DNA of 38,606 nucleotides from Acidobacteriaceae bacterium (GCA_030037545.1 JASHRF010000038.1:1-38606), one strand, 5' to 3'. Positions 23,809-32,148 are shown, numbered from the stretch's first letter. Numbers and translations: made by a program. The notes: a model not told the origin generated them from the sequence alone.

Positions 23809-24939
23809 CCGCAAAATCATTTCGCTCCAGTACCCGTCTCTCGGCAGGGTCTGGGTGATCCTCACTTCTACGCCCTGGACCTGCTCCTGTAACCGGTTTA
23901 CCGCCCCTTCCGCATCTCCGTGGGTCTTGTATAACCCGAAAAGCGCTGATCCGGAGCCGGAAAGCCCCGCATAAAGAGCTGCCTCCGGTGTGGCTGGGGC
24001 CGCCAGGATGCGCCTGATCTCGGCAAGGGAGGGATGCTGGGGAAAGACGACTCGTTCGAAGTCGTTCAGAATCCAGCTCGTGATCCCGGTGCGGACAAGC
24101 GCAGACCCAAACGGTCCGGCCAGGTCCTCTCGGCCAAATTCGGAGAGGACACCGGAGGAGCTTTGCCCGGCCCCCTGGATCTGGACCCCGAAGGCGCTCA
24201 AGTAGGCTCGGCTCAACTTGTTTAGTTTATCTGCGCCGGCCTCGGCGGTCAAACCCTCGGCGGCACAGAGGGCGTCCCAGTCGCGAAAGGCCTGGGGGGT
24301 TGAGACCCCGGTCCCGGGGATGGCCAGCACGCACCAGAGCGGCTCAAGATCGGGCAGCGGGTAGACCTGCTGGCCACGATCCACCCCCAAAACCGTTCCC
24401 CCTATCAAGAAGAGCGGGACATCGGAGCCGACCTGTTCGGCAAGTTCGAAGCGCCGGGCAGGCCAAAATTCAGGAATCGATGTGTTCGTGGCTTTACGCT
24501 CTTCAGGCAAAGCACGCCCCACCCGGTGGGCTCCCGATGGGGCACCACCCGGTCTGGTCCCTGATCCCTGATCCCTGATCCCTAGCTCCCGCTCCAAGCC
24601 CACCAGCGCCGCCACAGCATTGGCCGAGCCGGCGCCGAGTCCGCCTTGCACCGGAAGGCGCTTCTCAATGTTGATTTCCACTGCGGCCGTGACACGAATC
24701 TCCTCTAAAATCAGGGAGATCATCTTCCAGGCCGTGTTGCCGCTATCGGTGGGGACGCGGCTGTCGTTCGAGGTGAGATGAAGGCGAGTGGCCGTAGCCG
24801 GCTCGGCCGTAACGGTCACGATGTCATGGGCTTCGAGGGTCTGGTAGACGGTAGTCAGGCCGTGAAAGCCGTCGGGGCGGGGCGCGCCGATCGCGAGGCC
24901 GAGGTTGATCTTGGCGTGCGATCGGACGCGGGTGGACAT
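23806..24939 (-). CDS. ispE: 4-diphosphocytidyl-2-C-methyl-D-erythritol kinase (IspE), with in-frame repeat insertion
   Basis: The 377-residue protein has the GHMP kinase motifs: SHAKINLGLAIGAPRPDGFH, the ATP loop LPVQGGLGAGSANAVAAL, EQVGSDVPLFLIGGT and SGSGSALFGLY. IspE phosphorylates CDP-methylerythritol in the MEP isoprenoid pathway. Family members are about 280-310 residues; this one has about 40 extra at residues 120-163, between GLEREL and FELAEQVGSDVP. That block is encoded by a heptamer array (24556-24596) and an adjoining GC-rich segment with hairpins. The insertion follows the ATP-binding helix, so the core may still fold. The ATG at 24939 gives a normal N-terminus. Confidence 0.93.
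   Translation of the reverse strand: MSTRVRSHAKINLGLAIGAPRPDGFHGLTTVYQTLEAHDIVTVTAEPATATRLHLTSNDSRVPTDSGNTAWKMISLILEEIRVTAAVEINIEKRLPVQGGLGAGSANAVAALVGLERELGIRDQGSGTRPGGAPSGAHRVGRALPEERKATNTSIPEFWPARRFELAEQVGSDVPLFLIGGTVLGVDRGQQVYPLPDLEPLWCVLAIPGTGVSTPQAFRDWDALCAAEGLTAEAGADKLNKLSRAYLSAFGVQIQGAGQSSSGVLSEFGREDLAGPFGSALVRTGITSWILNDFERVVFPQHPSLAEIRRILAAPATPEAALYAGLSGSGSALFGLYKTHGDAEGAVNRLQEQVQGVEVRITQTLPRDGYWSEMILR
24556..24596 (-). repeat. Heptamer tandem array G, inside ispE
   Basis: CCCTGAT occurs three times in perfect tandem, then CCCTAGC and TCCCGCT, on the plus strand. On the coding strand it is read as RELGIRDQGSGT. The next 90 bp (to about 24457) also belong to the extra block and include GC-rich inverted segments around GGTGGTGCCCC and GGGTGGGGC. 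Confidence 0.82.
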
Positions 24940-25077
24940 ACGCCTTGATTGTAAAGGGGCTGCGCGCAACCAGGGTCGCTGGACTGCTGGTCTGATACGG
25001 GCCGAAAATTTCTCCAAAAGCCGGAACCGCCGGAGTAGACTTTGCGTAGAATCCTCCGGAACAACGCGGGAGGCACC

Positions 25078-25275
25078 ATGCACTTCTTTCTCTTTGGCAT
25101 CGGCTTGTACTTCCTCCCGGCGATCATTGCGGCAGCGCGGCAGACGCACAACGCCACCGCCATTCTGCTTCTGAACATCTTCCTCGGCTGGACGGGCATC
25201 GGCTGGATTGTGGCTTTGGTGCTTTCGATCTTCTCGGCTCCTTACTACGCCTACTACTATTATCGCGGATGGTGA
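25078..25275 (+). CDS. Small membrane protein, superinfection-immunity (Imm) family
   Basis: The 65-residue protein has two membrane segments and the family pattern YFLPAIIAAARQTHN...LLNIFLGWTGIGWIVAL. This is the superinfection immunity domain named after phage T4 Imm, which alters DNA injection; in most bacteria members are uncharacterised small membrane proteins. The ATG at 25078 has GGGAGG about 5 nt upstream. It overlaps the next gene by 7 bp, so the two are translated together. Whether it has a phage-related role here is unknown. Confidence 0.82.
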   Translation: MHFFLFGIGLYFLPAIIAAARQTHNATAILLLNIFLGWTGIGWIVALVLSIFSAPYYAYYYYRGW

Positions 25276-27080
25276 CGGCGGCGGGGGCCGGCTCGGATAG
25301 GGTCCTGCTGTATGCGCCGGGCGCAGCCCAACGGCGCTGGCGGTTGCGTGACTGGATCGCAGGACTGGGGCTGTTTGCGGCCACCGCGGCCGTCATTCTT
25401 TGGCAGAACGCGCATCTCGCCGTTCTCTGGGACCTTAGCTACGTCCTCGATACCGCGGACCGCATGGCGCTAGGGCAGATTCCGTACCGCGGTTTTCCGC
25501 TGGTCCACGCGCCGCTCACTTTTCTTGTCCAGGCCGCGCTGATCCGGCTCGCGGGCCACGTCTATTGGCACCATATTGCCTACGTTACCGCAATGGGCGG
25601 GCTGGGTACGGTGCTGGCGTGGCGCATTACGCTGGAGACGCTGCGGGAAAGAATTCAGCACGCTTGGATTCTCGCCCTTCTGCTGGCCACGCCCCTGGCC
25701 GTGCTCGGCATTTACTGCATCTTTCCGCATCCTTCCTACGACTGTGACTGCGCCTTTTGGATGCTGGTTGCGATCTGGGCCTTGCAACGAGCGGAGAGCG
25801 GCAGCGCTGGTCGAGGATTTACGGCCGGCGCCCTCACCTGCGTGCCGCTGTTCTTCAAGCAGAATATGGGGCTGCCGTTTCTGGCCGCGGTCGTGGGCGC
25901 GGCGGCGGTGCTTCTCATCGCCCGGAGCGCACGGCGAACTGCACCACACGGTCGGAGACCTGTCCCCGGGGGCCTCGGTTCGCCGCATGCTCCAGAAGAC
26001 CGCTCCCCGCTGGCGCTGCTCAGCGGCGTGGCCGTCACTCTCGCTCTAGCGGCGCTGACGCTGCACTTCACGACCGGCATCGGGAACTGCCTTCATTGGA
26101 CGATTCGCATCGCAGGCCAGCGGCGCCTGCCGGCGTTCCGCGACATGCTGGGTATCTATCTCGATCCCAGCCTTTTGTGGACACTGCCGTGCATTGCAGC
26201 GGCTCTGGTGCTGCTGGGAAGGACACGAGGGGGGTTCCCAAGCCGGATCTTCGGCTTTTTCCTTCTCGCCGCGCCGTTCGCTGCAACCCTGCTATCGCTG
26301 CTTGTTTACCAGGACGCCGATGAGCGCGGTGACGCACTGCTGGCGCTGTGGCCCTTGCTGCTGATCCTGGCCACCGCGGCGGCTTTTTGGAACCTCTATC
26401 GACGGCGCACCGCCCTGACCCTGCGCACGCTCCTGCCTTTCGTCGTTCTGGTGGCCGTCAATGGCACGCTCATGTCGCAGCAGCTTTGGGGGTCGACCTA
26501 TGCCATCTGGCCGCTGCTGGTGCTTCTGCTGGCGGAGACGATAGTGGCGCTCGGCGCTGTTACCGGCGCGATGCCTCGCGCGTGGCCTGCGCCGGGGCCG
26601 GCGATGTTTATCGCGATCACACTGCTGGTCTGCGGCGGATTCTATACGGCCAGCGAGGAGCGCCTCTCGTATGCCCAGTTTCCCGCGGGAGCGGCAATGC
26701 GCTCGGCCTATCCGCAGCTCGCCGGACTGGCCATGCCCGGCGAGTATCTGCCCGATTTCGACGAGCTGCTGCGCTATGCCTCGGCGCACATCCCGTTCGA
26801 CGACGGATTGATCCTGATTCCCGGCGAAGACCTGTTCTACTACGCCACCGGCCGCGTGCCGCGCTTCCCGGTCCTACTCTTCGATCCCACCACCGACGTT
26901 TATTCGCCGCAGCAGGTTGCGGCGCTGGTGCGGTCGCGCGGGATTCATTGGCTGATCGTCAAGCGCAACCTGCAGTTGACCACCGATGCAACTCCCGATC
27001 ATGCGAACCTCCTGGCGGCGGTGGAGCGCGAGTTCACCCTGGCTACGCGGCTGCGCGGTTACGACGTCTACCGGCGATAG
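25269..27080 (+). CDS. Multi-pass membrane glycosyltransferase-like protein (GT-C / GT39-like)
   Basis: The 603-residue protein has about ten membrane helices and a soluble C-terminal part of about 130 residues. The N-terminal loop LWDLSYVLDTADRMALGQIPYRGFPLVHAP, quoted here only by its ends WDLSYVLDTADRM and GQIPYRGFPLVHAP, matches GT-C enzymes (D near the first helix, G..PYrdf...P). Such proteins use polyprenyl-phosphate sugars at the periplasmic face; donor and acceptor are unknown. Residues about 221-250 form a polar, Pro/Gly/Arg-rich break (HGRRPVPGGLGSPHAPEDR) whose DNA resembles a dispersed repeat. The ATG at 25269 overlaps the preceding gene by 7 bp; the S9 peptidase follows after 56 bp. 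Confidence 0.75.
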   Translation: MVTAAGAGSDRVLLYAPGAAQRRWRLRDWIAGLGLFAATAAVILWQNAHLAVLWDLSYVLDTADRMALGQIPYRGFPLVHAPLTFLVQAALIRLAGHVYWHHIAYVTAMGGLGTVLAWRITLETLRERIQHAWILALLLATPLAVLGIYCIFPHPSYDCDCAFWMLVAIWALQRAESGSAGRGFTAGALTCVPLFFKQNMGLPFLAAVVGAAAVLLIARSARRTAPHGRRPVPGGLGSPHAPEDRSPLALLSGVAVTLALAALTLHFTTGIGNCLHWTIRIAGQRRLPAFRDMLGIYLDPSLLWTLPCIAAALVLLGRTRGGFPSRIFGFFLLAAPFAATLLSLLVYQDADERGDALLALWPLLLILATAAAFWNLYRRRTALTLRTLLPFVVLVAVNGTLMSQQLWGSTYAIWPLLVLLLAETIVALGAVTGAMPRAWPAPGPAMFIAITLLVCGGFYTASEERLSYAQFPAGAAMRSAYPQLAGLAMPGEYLPDFDELLRYASAHIPFDDGLILIPGEDLFYYATGRVPRFPVLLFDPTTDVYSPQQVAALVRSRGIHWLIVKRNLQLTTDATPDHANLLAAVEREFTLATRLRGYDVYRR

Positions 27081-27136
27081 CGCAATTCCAGTCACATGTT
27101 GCCATTGGAGCTAGGCGCCCTGATAGCATCTTGGCA

Positions 27137-29308
27137 ATGAAACGCCTCTTGCTTCCCCGCTCCCTTGTTTCCGCGCAACTCTGCGCCGCTCTCCTGTTCG
27201 CCAGCGCTGCAGCCGTCGCGCAACAGCCGCATACAATTTCCGCCGCCGACAACGCGCACCTTGAAAAAATACTGGGCAGCATGAGCCATGGTCGCTACAT
27301 CGGCCAGGTGGCCGTTTCGCCCGACGGCAAACTGCTGGCTTGGACCGAAGGCGGGCGCCGCAGCGGAGAGATTCGCGTGGCCCCGCTCGATGCGCTCGCA
27401 GACAGCCGGCAGGTCACGGCTGTCACAAAGCCGGGACAAGCTTGCTATAACGGCTCGATTACGTGGTCGCCTGATTCGAGCCAGCTGGCCTACTTTTCCG
27501 ACTGTGCCGCGCCCGGGGAGCAGGCCGACCTTTACCTGACTCAACTCGGGCCGTCCGGTAAGACGCGCCGCCTGACCACGCTGCATGGCTTTGTGGAAGC
27601 GCCCGCGTTTTCACCCGATGGGCGGCAGATTGCGTTCCTGTATGTGGAAGGCGCGACGCGTCCCTCGGGTGCGCTGGCTGCCGAAGATCTGCCCTCGGGC
27701 GTGATCGGCGAGAGCGACATCCAGGTGCAGCGGGTCGCCCTTGCAGACGCAAACGCCGCCACGCCGGCCGAGCCTGTATTCGCCTCGCCGGCCAACCTGC
27801 ACGTCTTCGAGTTCGACTGGTCGCCGGATTCGAAGTCGCTGGCCTACATCGTCGCCGATCCGCCGGGCGAAAACAACTGGTGGGTGGCGAAGCTCTACAC
27901 GCAGGTGGTGGCGGCGGATTCCGGCATGGAAGATGAGGCCTGTCTCGACGCCGCGCACGGTGGCTGCAATCCTCCGCACGCGATTCTCTCGCCGGCCGAC
28001 CTGAACGGGCCACTGCACGGATTGCAGATCGCGGTTCCGCGCTGGTCGCCGGATGGAAAGGCGATCGCGTTTATCGGCGGCCTGATGAGCGATCAAGGCG
28101 TGACCGGCGGCGATGTATGGATCATGCCGTCGGCCGGAGGGCAGCCGCGCGACCTAACGCCAGGCTGGCCGGTGACTGCCGGATGGATTACGTGGCAGGA
28201 CGATCGGCATCTTTTCGTGACCGAGCAGGCGGGCGGGGACACGCGGCTGGTGCGGCTGGAGCTGCGCGGAAGCCTGGAGAGCGCCGAGGTTACGGCTACG
28301 GCGGGCACGCCAGTTTTCAGTGTTCCGGGGAGCGTGGGTGACGGACGATTGGAGCACAGCCTTTCCTCGACTGCCGATCGCTCGCTGTTTGTGATGACGG
28401 CCAGCACTTTTGACAATGCGCCGGAGATTTATGCATCGCGGCCCGGCGCGCCCCAGACGCAGGGGCCGTTTGCAGGCCTGACCCAGCTCACGCATGTCAA
28501 CGACGGACTGACGCCCGCAGGGGGCAAGACCGTCTCGCTGGAATGGACCAACGAAGGTTTTCATTTGCAAGGCTGGCTGATGCTGCCCAAGGACTACGAT
28601 CCATCGCAGAAATATCCCATGATCGTGGAGGTACACGGCGGTCCTGCGGCAGCCATGGTCCCGCGCTGGGGCTCAGGCGGCACGCTGAGCCCGGAGGTAT
28701 TTTCGGCGCTGGGATATTTCGTGCTCCTGCCTAACCCGCGCGGCAGCTACGGGGAGGGCGAGAGGTTTACTCAGGCCAATCGCAAGGACTTCGGCTACGG
28801 CGACCTGCGCGACATTGTCACCGGCGTGGATACGGTGCTGGCAAAATATCCGGTGGACGCAAAACGCGTGGGCCTCACCGGCTGGAGCTACGGCGGTTTT
28901 ATGAGCATGTTTGCGGTGACCCAGACGCAGCGGTTCCGCGCGGCCGTGGCCGGCGCCGGCCTCTCCGACTGGCTCAGCTACTATGGTGAGAACTCCATCG
29001 ACCAGTGGATGATTCCCTACTTCGGCGCCTCTGTTTACGACGATCCGCAGGTATACGCCAGGAGCTCGGCAATCAACTTTATCAAGCGCGTGCATACTCC
29101 CACGCTCGTTGTTGTGGGCGACCGCGATGGTGAGTGTCCGGCGCCGCAGTCGTTCGAGTTCTGGCACGCGCTGCGCGACCTGCACGTTCCCACCGAGCTG
29201 GTCGTATATCCGAACGAGGGCCACGGTTTTGTGAACCCAGCGCACCGGCGCGATGTGCTGGAGCGCGCAGTGGAATGGTTTGCCGAGTACATGCCCGCAG
29301 GAAGCTGA
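27137..29308 (+). CDS. S9-family prolyl oligopeptidase-like peptidase, secreted
   Basis: The 723-residue product begins with a signal peptide (MKRLLLPRSLVSAQLCAALL, cleavage near AVAQQ). A TolB/WD-like beta-propeller follows, with repeated SPDGKLLAW, SPDSSQLAY, SPDGRQIAF and SPDSKSLAY units. The C-terminal alpha/beta hydrolase domain has the nucleophile in TGWSYGGFMS (Ser584), the acid in GDRDGE (Asp664) and His696 in NEGHGF. This fits acylaminoacyl/dipeptidyl peptidases that act on short peptides in the periplasm. The ATG at 27137 is chosen for the signal peptide; an open frame upstream is the shadow of the previous gene. It converges with rpmA. Confidence 0.93.
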   Translation: MKRLLLPRSLVSAQLCAALLFASAAAVAQQPHTISAADNAHLEKILGSMSHGRYIGQVAVSPDGKLLAWTEGGRRSGEIRVAPLDALADSRQVTAVTKPGQACYNGSITWSPDSSQLAYFSDCAAPGEQADLYLTQLGPSGKTRRLTTLHGFVEAPAFSPDGRQIAFLYVEGATRPSGALAAEDLPSGVIGESDIQVQRVALADANAATPAEPVFASPANLHVFEFDWSPDSKSLAYIVADPPGENNWWVAKLYTQVVAADSGMEDEACLDAAHGGCNPPHAILSPADLNGPLHGLQIAVPRWSPDGKAIAFIGGLMSDQGVTGGDVWIMPSAGGQPRDLTPGWPVTAGWITWQDDRHLFVTEQAGGDTRLVRLELRGSLESAEVTATAGTPVFSVPGSVGDGRLEHSLSSTADRSLFVMTASTFDNAPEIYASRPGAPQTQGPFAGLTQLTHVNDGLTPAGGKTVSLEWTNEGFHLQGWLMLPKDYDPSQKYPMIVEVHGGPAAAMVPRWGSGGTLSPEVFSALGYFVLLPNPRGSYGEGERFTQANRKDFGYGDLRDIVTGVDTVLAKYPVDAKRVGLTGWSYGGFMSMFAVTQTQRFRAAVAGAGLSDWLSYYGENSIDQWMIPYFGASVYDDPQVYARSSAINFIKRVHTPTLVVVGDRDGECPAPQSFEFWHALRDLHVPTELVVYPNEGHGFVNPAHRRDVLERAVEWFAEYMPAGS

Positions 29309-29357
29309 CGGCTCGTTGATTGCTGCGCGAAAGAGAATCAGATTGAGCAGATACGAA

Positions 29358-29383
29358 AAGGCCACGGCAACCGCCATGGCCTT
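29358..29383. terminator. Bidirectional intrinsic terminator between S9 peptidase and rpmA
   Basis: An 11-bp stem with one mismatch (AAGGCCACGGC / GCCATGGCCTT) and an AACC loop lies in the convergent gap. The minus strand is followed by TTTTCGTAT, and the plus strand by TTCTTGC. It sits 39 bp past the rpmA stop and 50 bp past the peptidase stop. Confidence 0.7.
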
Positions 29384-29384
29384 C

Positions 29385-29419
29385 TTGCTGATCTCTGATC
29401 TCTGGCTCCCGATCCCTGC
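29385..29419 (-). repeat. Heptamer tandem array H, next to the rpmA stop
   Basis: GATCTCT, GATCTCT, GGCTCCC and GATCCCT form a 7-bp-period array. It ends 3 bp from the rpmA stop codon (29422-29424) and lies before the terminator hairpin. Confidence 0.75.
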
Positions 29420-29421
29420 GG

Positions 29422-29676
29422 TTACACCGGCTCGACCGAAGCAAACCGTCCCCGGCTGCCGCGATCAGTGAACTTCACCCGGCCCGTGACCTTGGCGAAT
29501 AGCGTGTCGTCCGAACCCCTGCCCACGTTCAGTCCCGCCTTGATTCGGGTGCCGCGCTGGCGCATGATGATCGATCCGCCCGTCACCAGCTCGCCAGCAA
29601 AGGCCTTCACGCCCAGCCGCTGCGCATTCGAATCCCGTCCGTTTGTCGAGCTTCCTCCACCTTTTTTGTGTGCCAT
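29422..29676 (-). CDS. rpmA: 50S ribosomal protein L27
   Basis: The 84-residue protein [20 protein letters not shown] is a textbook L27, with [23 protein letters not shown], quoted in part as [20 protein letters not shown], and [15 protein letters not shown]27 sits at the peptidyl-transferase centre. It follows rplU, the universal order, after a 123-bp gap. No obgE follows; an array and terminator do. Confidence 0.97.
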   Translation of the reverse strand: MAHKKGGGSSTNGRDSNAQRLGVKAFAGELVTGGSIIMRQRGTRIKAGLNVGRGSDDTLFAKVTGRVKFTDRGSRGRFASVEPV

Positions 29677-29704
29677 TGCTCAATCCCTTTCTGAAAAAGC
29701 AGAT

Positions 29705-29792
29705 CTTAGCCGTTAACTATCGGCTTCTCTCTCGGAGAAGCTTCGCAGCCGGCCTTTGCACAGTGAGCTAAGAGTTAAAGCTACTAGTTAAC
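29705..29792 (-). repeat. Heptamer-like arrays I1/I2 between rplU and rpmA
   Basis: I2 (29764-29792) reads GAGCTAA, GAGTTAA, AGCTACT, AGTTAAC with a 7-bp period and ends 7 bp from the rplU stop codon (29800-29802). I1 (29705-29724; CTTAGCC, GTTAACT) is weaker and roughly inverted. The gap holds no gene. Confidence 0.6.
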
Positions 29793-29799
29793 GCCGTCT

Positions 29800-30123
29800 C
29801 TAGCTCGCCGCCGTATACGTCTGCCCGTCGGCCTCGATAGCCTTGATGCGAATCTCGGTGTAGTTCTGCCGATGCCCCTGCAGCTTCTTGTACTGCTTCT
29901 TGCGCTTGAAGTGGAAGACCAGCAGCTTGTCGCCGCGGCCCTCGCCCAAAATTTCTGCGGTAACCCTGGCACTCGACGGCTTGGCCAGACCAGCCTCGCC
30001 GGAGACTGCCAGCACGTCACTGAACTCGACCGTCCGGTCGGTACCCGCGACGCTCTCGATCTTCACTACATCGCCGGGAGCCACGCGATACTGTTTCCCG
30101 CCGGTGCGAATCACTGCGTACAT
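29800..30123 (-). CDS. rplU: 50S ribosomal protein L21
   Basis: The 107-residue protein MYAVIRTGGKQYRVAPGDVV has the L21 core and the conserved FHFKRKKQYKKLQGHRQNYT, which binds 23S rRNA. The ATG at 30123 has a strong GGAGG about 7 nt upstream. An upstream open frame of 47 codons is not L21-like. It is followed by rpmA and preceded by hemL after 192 bp, where I see nothing specific. Confidence 0.97.
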   Translation of the reverse strand: MYAVIRTGGKQYRVAPGDVVKIESVAGTDRTVEFSDVLAVSGEAGLAKPSSARVTAEILGEGRGDKLLVFHFKRKKQYKKLQGHRQNYTEIRIKAIEADGQTYTAAS

Positions 30124-30315
30124 AACAAATCCTCCAGCGCCCATTGCTGCCGGCGCATACCTCATCAATCCCTGTTGCCTGGGGGCGGAACCGGATGTGA
30201 ACCGCACTGGGAGGCGCCCCCAAAAGCGGCGCAGACGGCAGCCAAGGGCGCCTGGCTCCCACACGGGTGCGTTCTCGCCAAACTCTTTAATTCTACCGGG
30301 AAGCGAGCTTGGCGG

Positions 30316-31656
30316 TCAATTTGCCCGTTCCGCAAACGCCTGCCGCGCCGCAGCCACCGTGGCCTGCACCTCTTCATCCGCGTGGGCGAAGCCCAGAAAC
30401 GCCGCCTCAAACTGCGAAGGCGGCAGCCACACGCCGCGGTCGAGCATAGCGCGATGGAAGCGCCCAAACGCTGCCGTATCGGACTCGGCCGCTTCGCCGT
30501 AATTGCGCACCGGGCCAGGCTTGAAAAACCAAGTCCACATCGATCCCACACGGTTGAGCGTGAGGGGCACACTGGCGCGCTCCGCCTCGGCCGCTACGCC
30601 CTCAGCCGCAGCCTTCGCCGTTGCTTCCAGATGCGGGTAAACCTTATCTTTGTTCTCCTCTAAATACGTGATGGTCGCCAGACCGGCAGACATGGCCAGC
30701 GGATTCCCGCTCAGCGTTCCGGCCTGATAGACCGGCCCCAGTGGCGCAAGCAGATCCATCAACTCGCGCTTGCCGCCAAACACGCCCACCGGCAGCCCGC
30801 CGCCCACGATTTTTCCCAGCGTGACCAGATCCGGAGCCCGGTCTGCAACCAGCCGGTACAACTGCACTGCCCCACCCAGCGCCACGCGAAAGCCGGTCAT
30901 CACTTCATCCACGATGAGCAACGCGCCCTCGCGCCGGGTGATGGCGCGCAAGCGCGCCAAATACCCCTCCGCCGGCGGAATGCACCCCGCGTTCCCAACC
31001 ACCGGCTCCAGAATCACTGCGGCAATCGCGCCGGGGTGCGCGGCAAAGGCAGCTTCGACGGCGCTCAAATCGTTGTAGGGCAGCGCCAGCGTGAGATGCG
31101 CAACTGCCTCCGGCACGCCGGCTGAGCCGGGAATCCCAAACGTCGCCACGCCCGACCCGGCCTTTACCAGCAATCCGTCGGCGTGGCCGTGGTAGCAGCC
31201 CTCGAACTTGACGATGATATTGCGGCCGGTGGCGGCGCGCGCCAGCCGGATGGCCGACATCGTGGCCTCGGTGCCCGAACTGACAAAGCGCATCTTCTCG
31301 ACCGCCGGATAACAGGCGTTGATACGCTCCGCCAGGTCGCCCTCCGCGGCCGTCGAGGCGCCGAAGCTGGCCGAGTTGCGCGCCGCGCGCTCAATGGCCT
31401 CCACCACCGGCGGAAATGCGTGGCCCAGAATCATCGGGCCCCAGGAACCAAAGTAGTCGATATAGCGGTTGCCGTCGGCGTCGTAGAGATAGGCGCCCTC
31501 GGCGCGGTCGATGAACGGCGGCGCGCCGCCCACGGCGCGAAACGCGCGCACCGGCGAGTTGACGCCGCCGGGAAAGAAGCGCTCGGCGCGCTGCTGCAAG
31601 GCGTGGGAGCGGGTACGGTTGCTGCGCCACGTGGTGGAGGAATCGTGCGAATGCAT
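30316..31656 (-). CDS. hemL: Glutamate-1-semialdehyde 2,1-aminomutase
   Basis: The 446-residue protein has the class III aminotransferase features of Hem[33 protein letters not shown], the PLP-contact [17 protein letters not shown], and DEVMTGFRV followed by the catalytic lysine in [15 protein letters not shown]. It converts glutamate-1-semialdehyde to 5-aminolevulinate for heme synthesis by the C5 pathway. The ATG at 31656 gives about 18 residues before the conserved start. It follows the FtsB-like gene after 111 bp, which contain a dispersed repeat. Confidence 0.96.
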   Translation of the reverse strand: MHSHDSSTTWRSNRTRSHALQQRAERFFPGGVNSPVRAFRAVGGAPPFIDRAEGAYLYDADGNRYIDYFGSWGPMILGHAFPPVVEAIERAARNSASFGASTAAEGDLAERINACYPAVEKMRFVSSGTEATMSAIRLARAATGRNIIVKFEGCYHGHADGLLVKAGSGVATFGIPGSAGVPEAVAHLTLALPYNDLSAVEAAFAAHPGAIAAVILEPVVGNAGCIPPAEGYLARLRAITRREGALLIVDEVMTGFRVALGGAVQLYRLVADRAPDLVTLGKIVGGGLPVGVFGGKRELMDLLAPLGPVYQAGTLSGNPLAMSAGLATITYLEENKDKVYPHLEATAKAAAEGVAAEAERASVPLTLNRVGSMWTWFFKPGPVRNYGEAAESDTAAFGRFHRAMLDRGVWLPPSQFEAAFLGFAHADEEVQATVAAARQAFAERAN

Positions 31657-31691
31657 CGTGGATTCAGTATAGAAAAGCGGCCGCGGGATAA

Positions 31692-31747
31692 GGGAGAACC
31701 GCAGGTCCTTCGGCTCGTCCGCTGCGCGGACTCGCTCAGGATGACAA
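31692..31747 (-). repeat. Dispersed repeat S, copy 1 (GTCATCCTGAGCG ... CGAAGGACCTGCGG)
   Basis: On the minus strand the segment reads GTCATCCTGAGCG, an inverted GTCCGC/GCGGAC hairpin, then AGCCGAAGGACCTGCGG. The two outer parts match the outer parts of 33655-33764. It fills most of the gap between hemL and the FtsB-like gene. Confidence 0.6.
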
Positions 31748-31767
31748 GTGCGGGAGCAGGGATGCAG

Positions 31768-32148
31768 CTACTTGGACGGCTGCGGTTGCGGGGCGTCGGG
31801 CAGCGTGTAGATGACCTCGCCAGGCTTGGCGTAGTGCAGCTTTTCGCGAGCTTCGCGCTCAATGGCGTCAGGATCAGACTTGAGGCGCTCGATCTGCCGC
31901 TGCATCTGCGCGTTCTCCTGTTGCAGGCTTTGAATCTGCTGCTGCAGGGCGCGGTCTTCGGCGCGTTTCCGCTGCCAAACGGAAAGGCCGTGCTTGCCGT
32001 AGATCACGTGCCAGGTCATGAGCAGCGCCAGCGCGATCACCACGATGGTCCCGGCCGGACGCCAGCTCCGCTGCGCCCACGCGGCTGCGCGTTTGCGCAG
32101 CGGGAGCGGCGGAGTTGCGCTCTTGGGCGGGCTGGCGTTGTCTGGCAT
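31768..32148 (-). CDS. FtsB/DivIC-like septum formation initiator
   Basis: The 126-residue protein has a basic N-terminus, one membrane helix (GTIVVIALALLMTWHVI, near residues 33-50), and a coiled coil (LQQQIQSLQQENAQMQRQIE). The conserved REAREKLHYAKPGEVIY segment of the FtsB/DivIC family follows. These proteins join FtsL and FtsQ at the division site. The C-terminal tail is Pro/Gln-rich. The ATG is at 32148. It sits between a phosphohexomutase gene and hemL rather than beside eno. Confidence 0.88.
   Translation of the reverse strand: MPDNASPPKSATPPLPLRKRAAAWAQRSWRPAGTIVVIALALLMTWHVIYGKHGLSVWQRKRAEDRALQQQIQSLQQENAQMQRQIERLKSDPDAIEREAREKLHYAKPGEVIYTLPDAPQPQPSK

Noticed and set aside
26348..27136. 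Long open frame upstream of the S9 peptidase that would make it 986 residues
   Set aside because: It overlaps the GT-C gene in another frame, and the translation is Arg/Ala/Gly-rich with no domain; the signal peptide begins at 27137.
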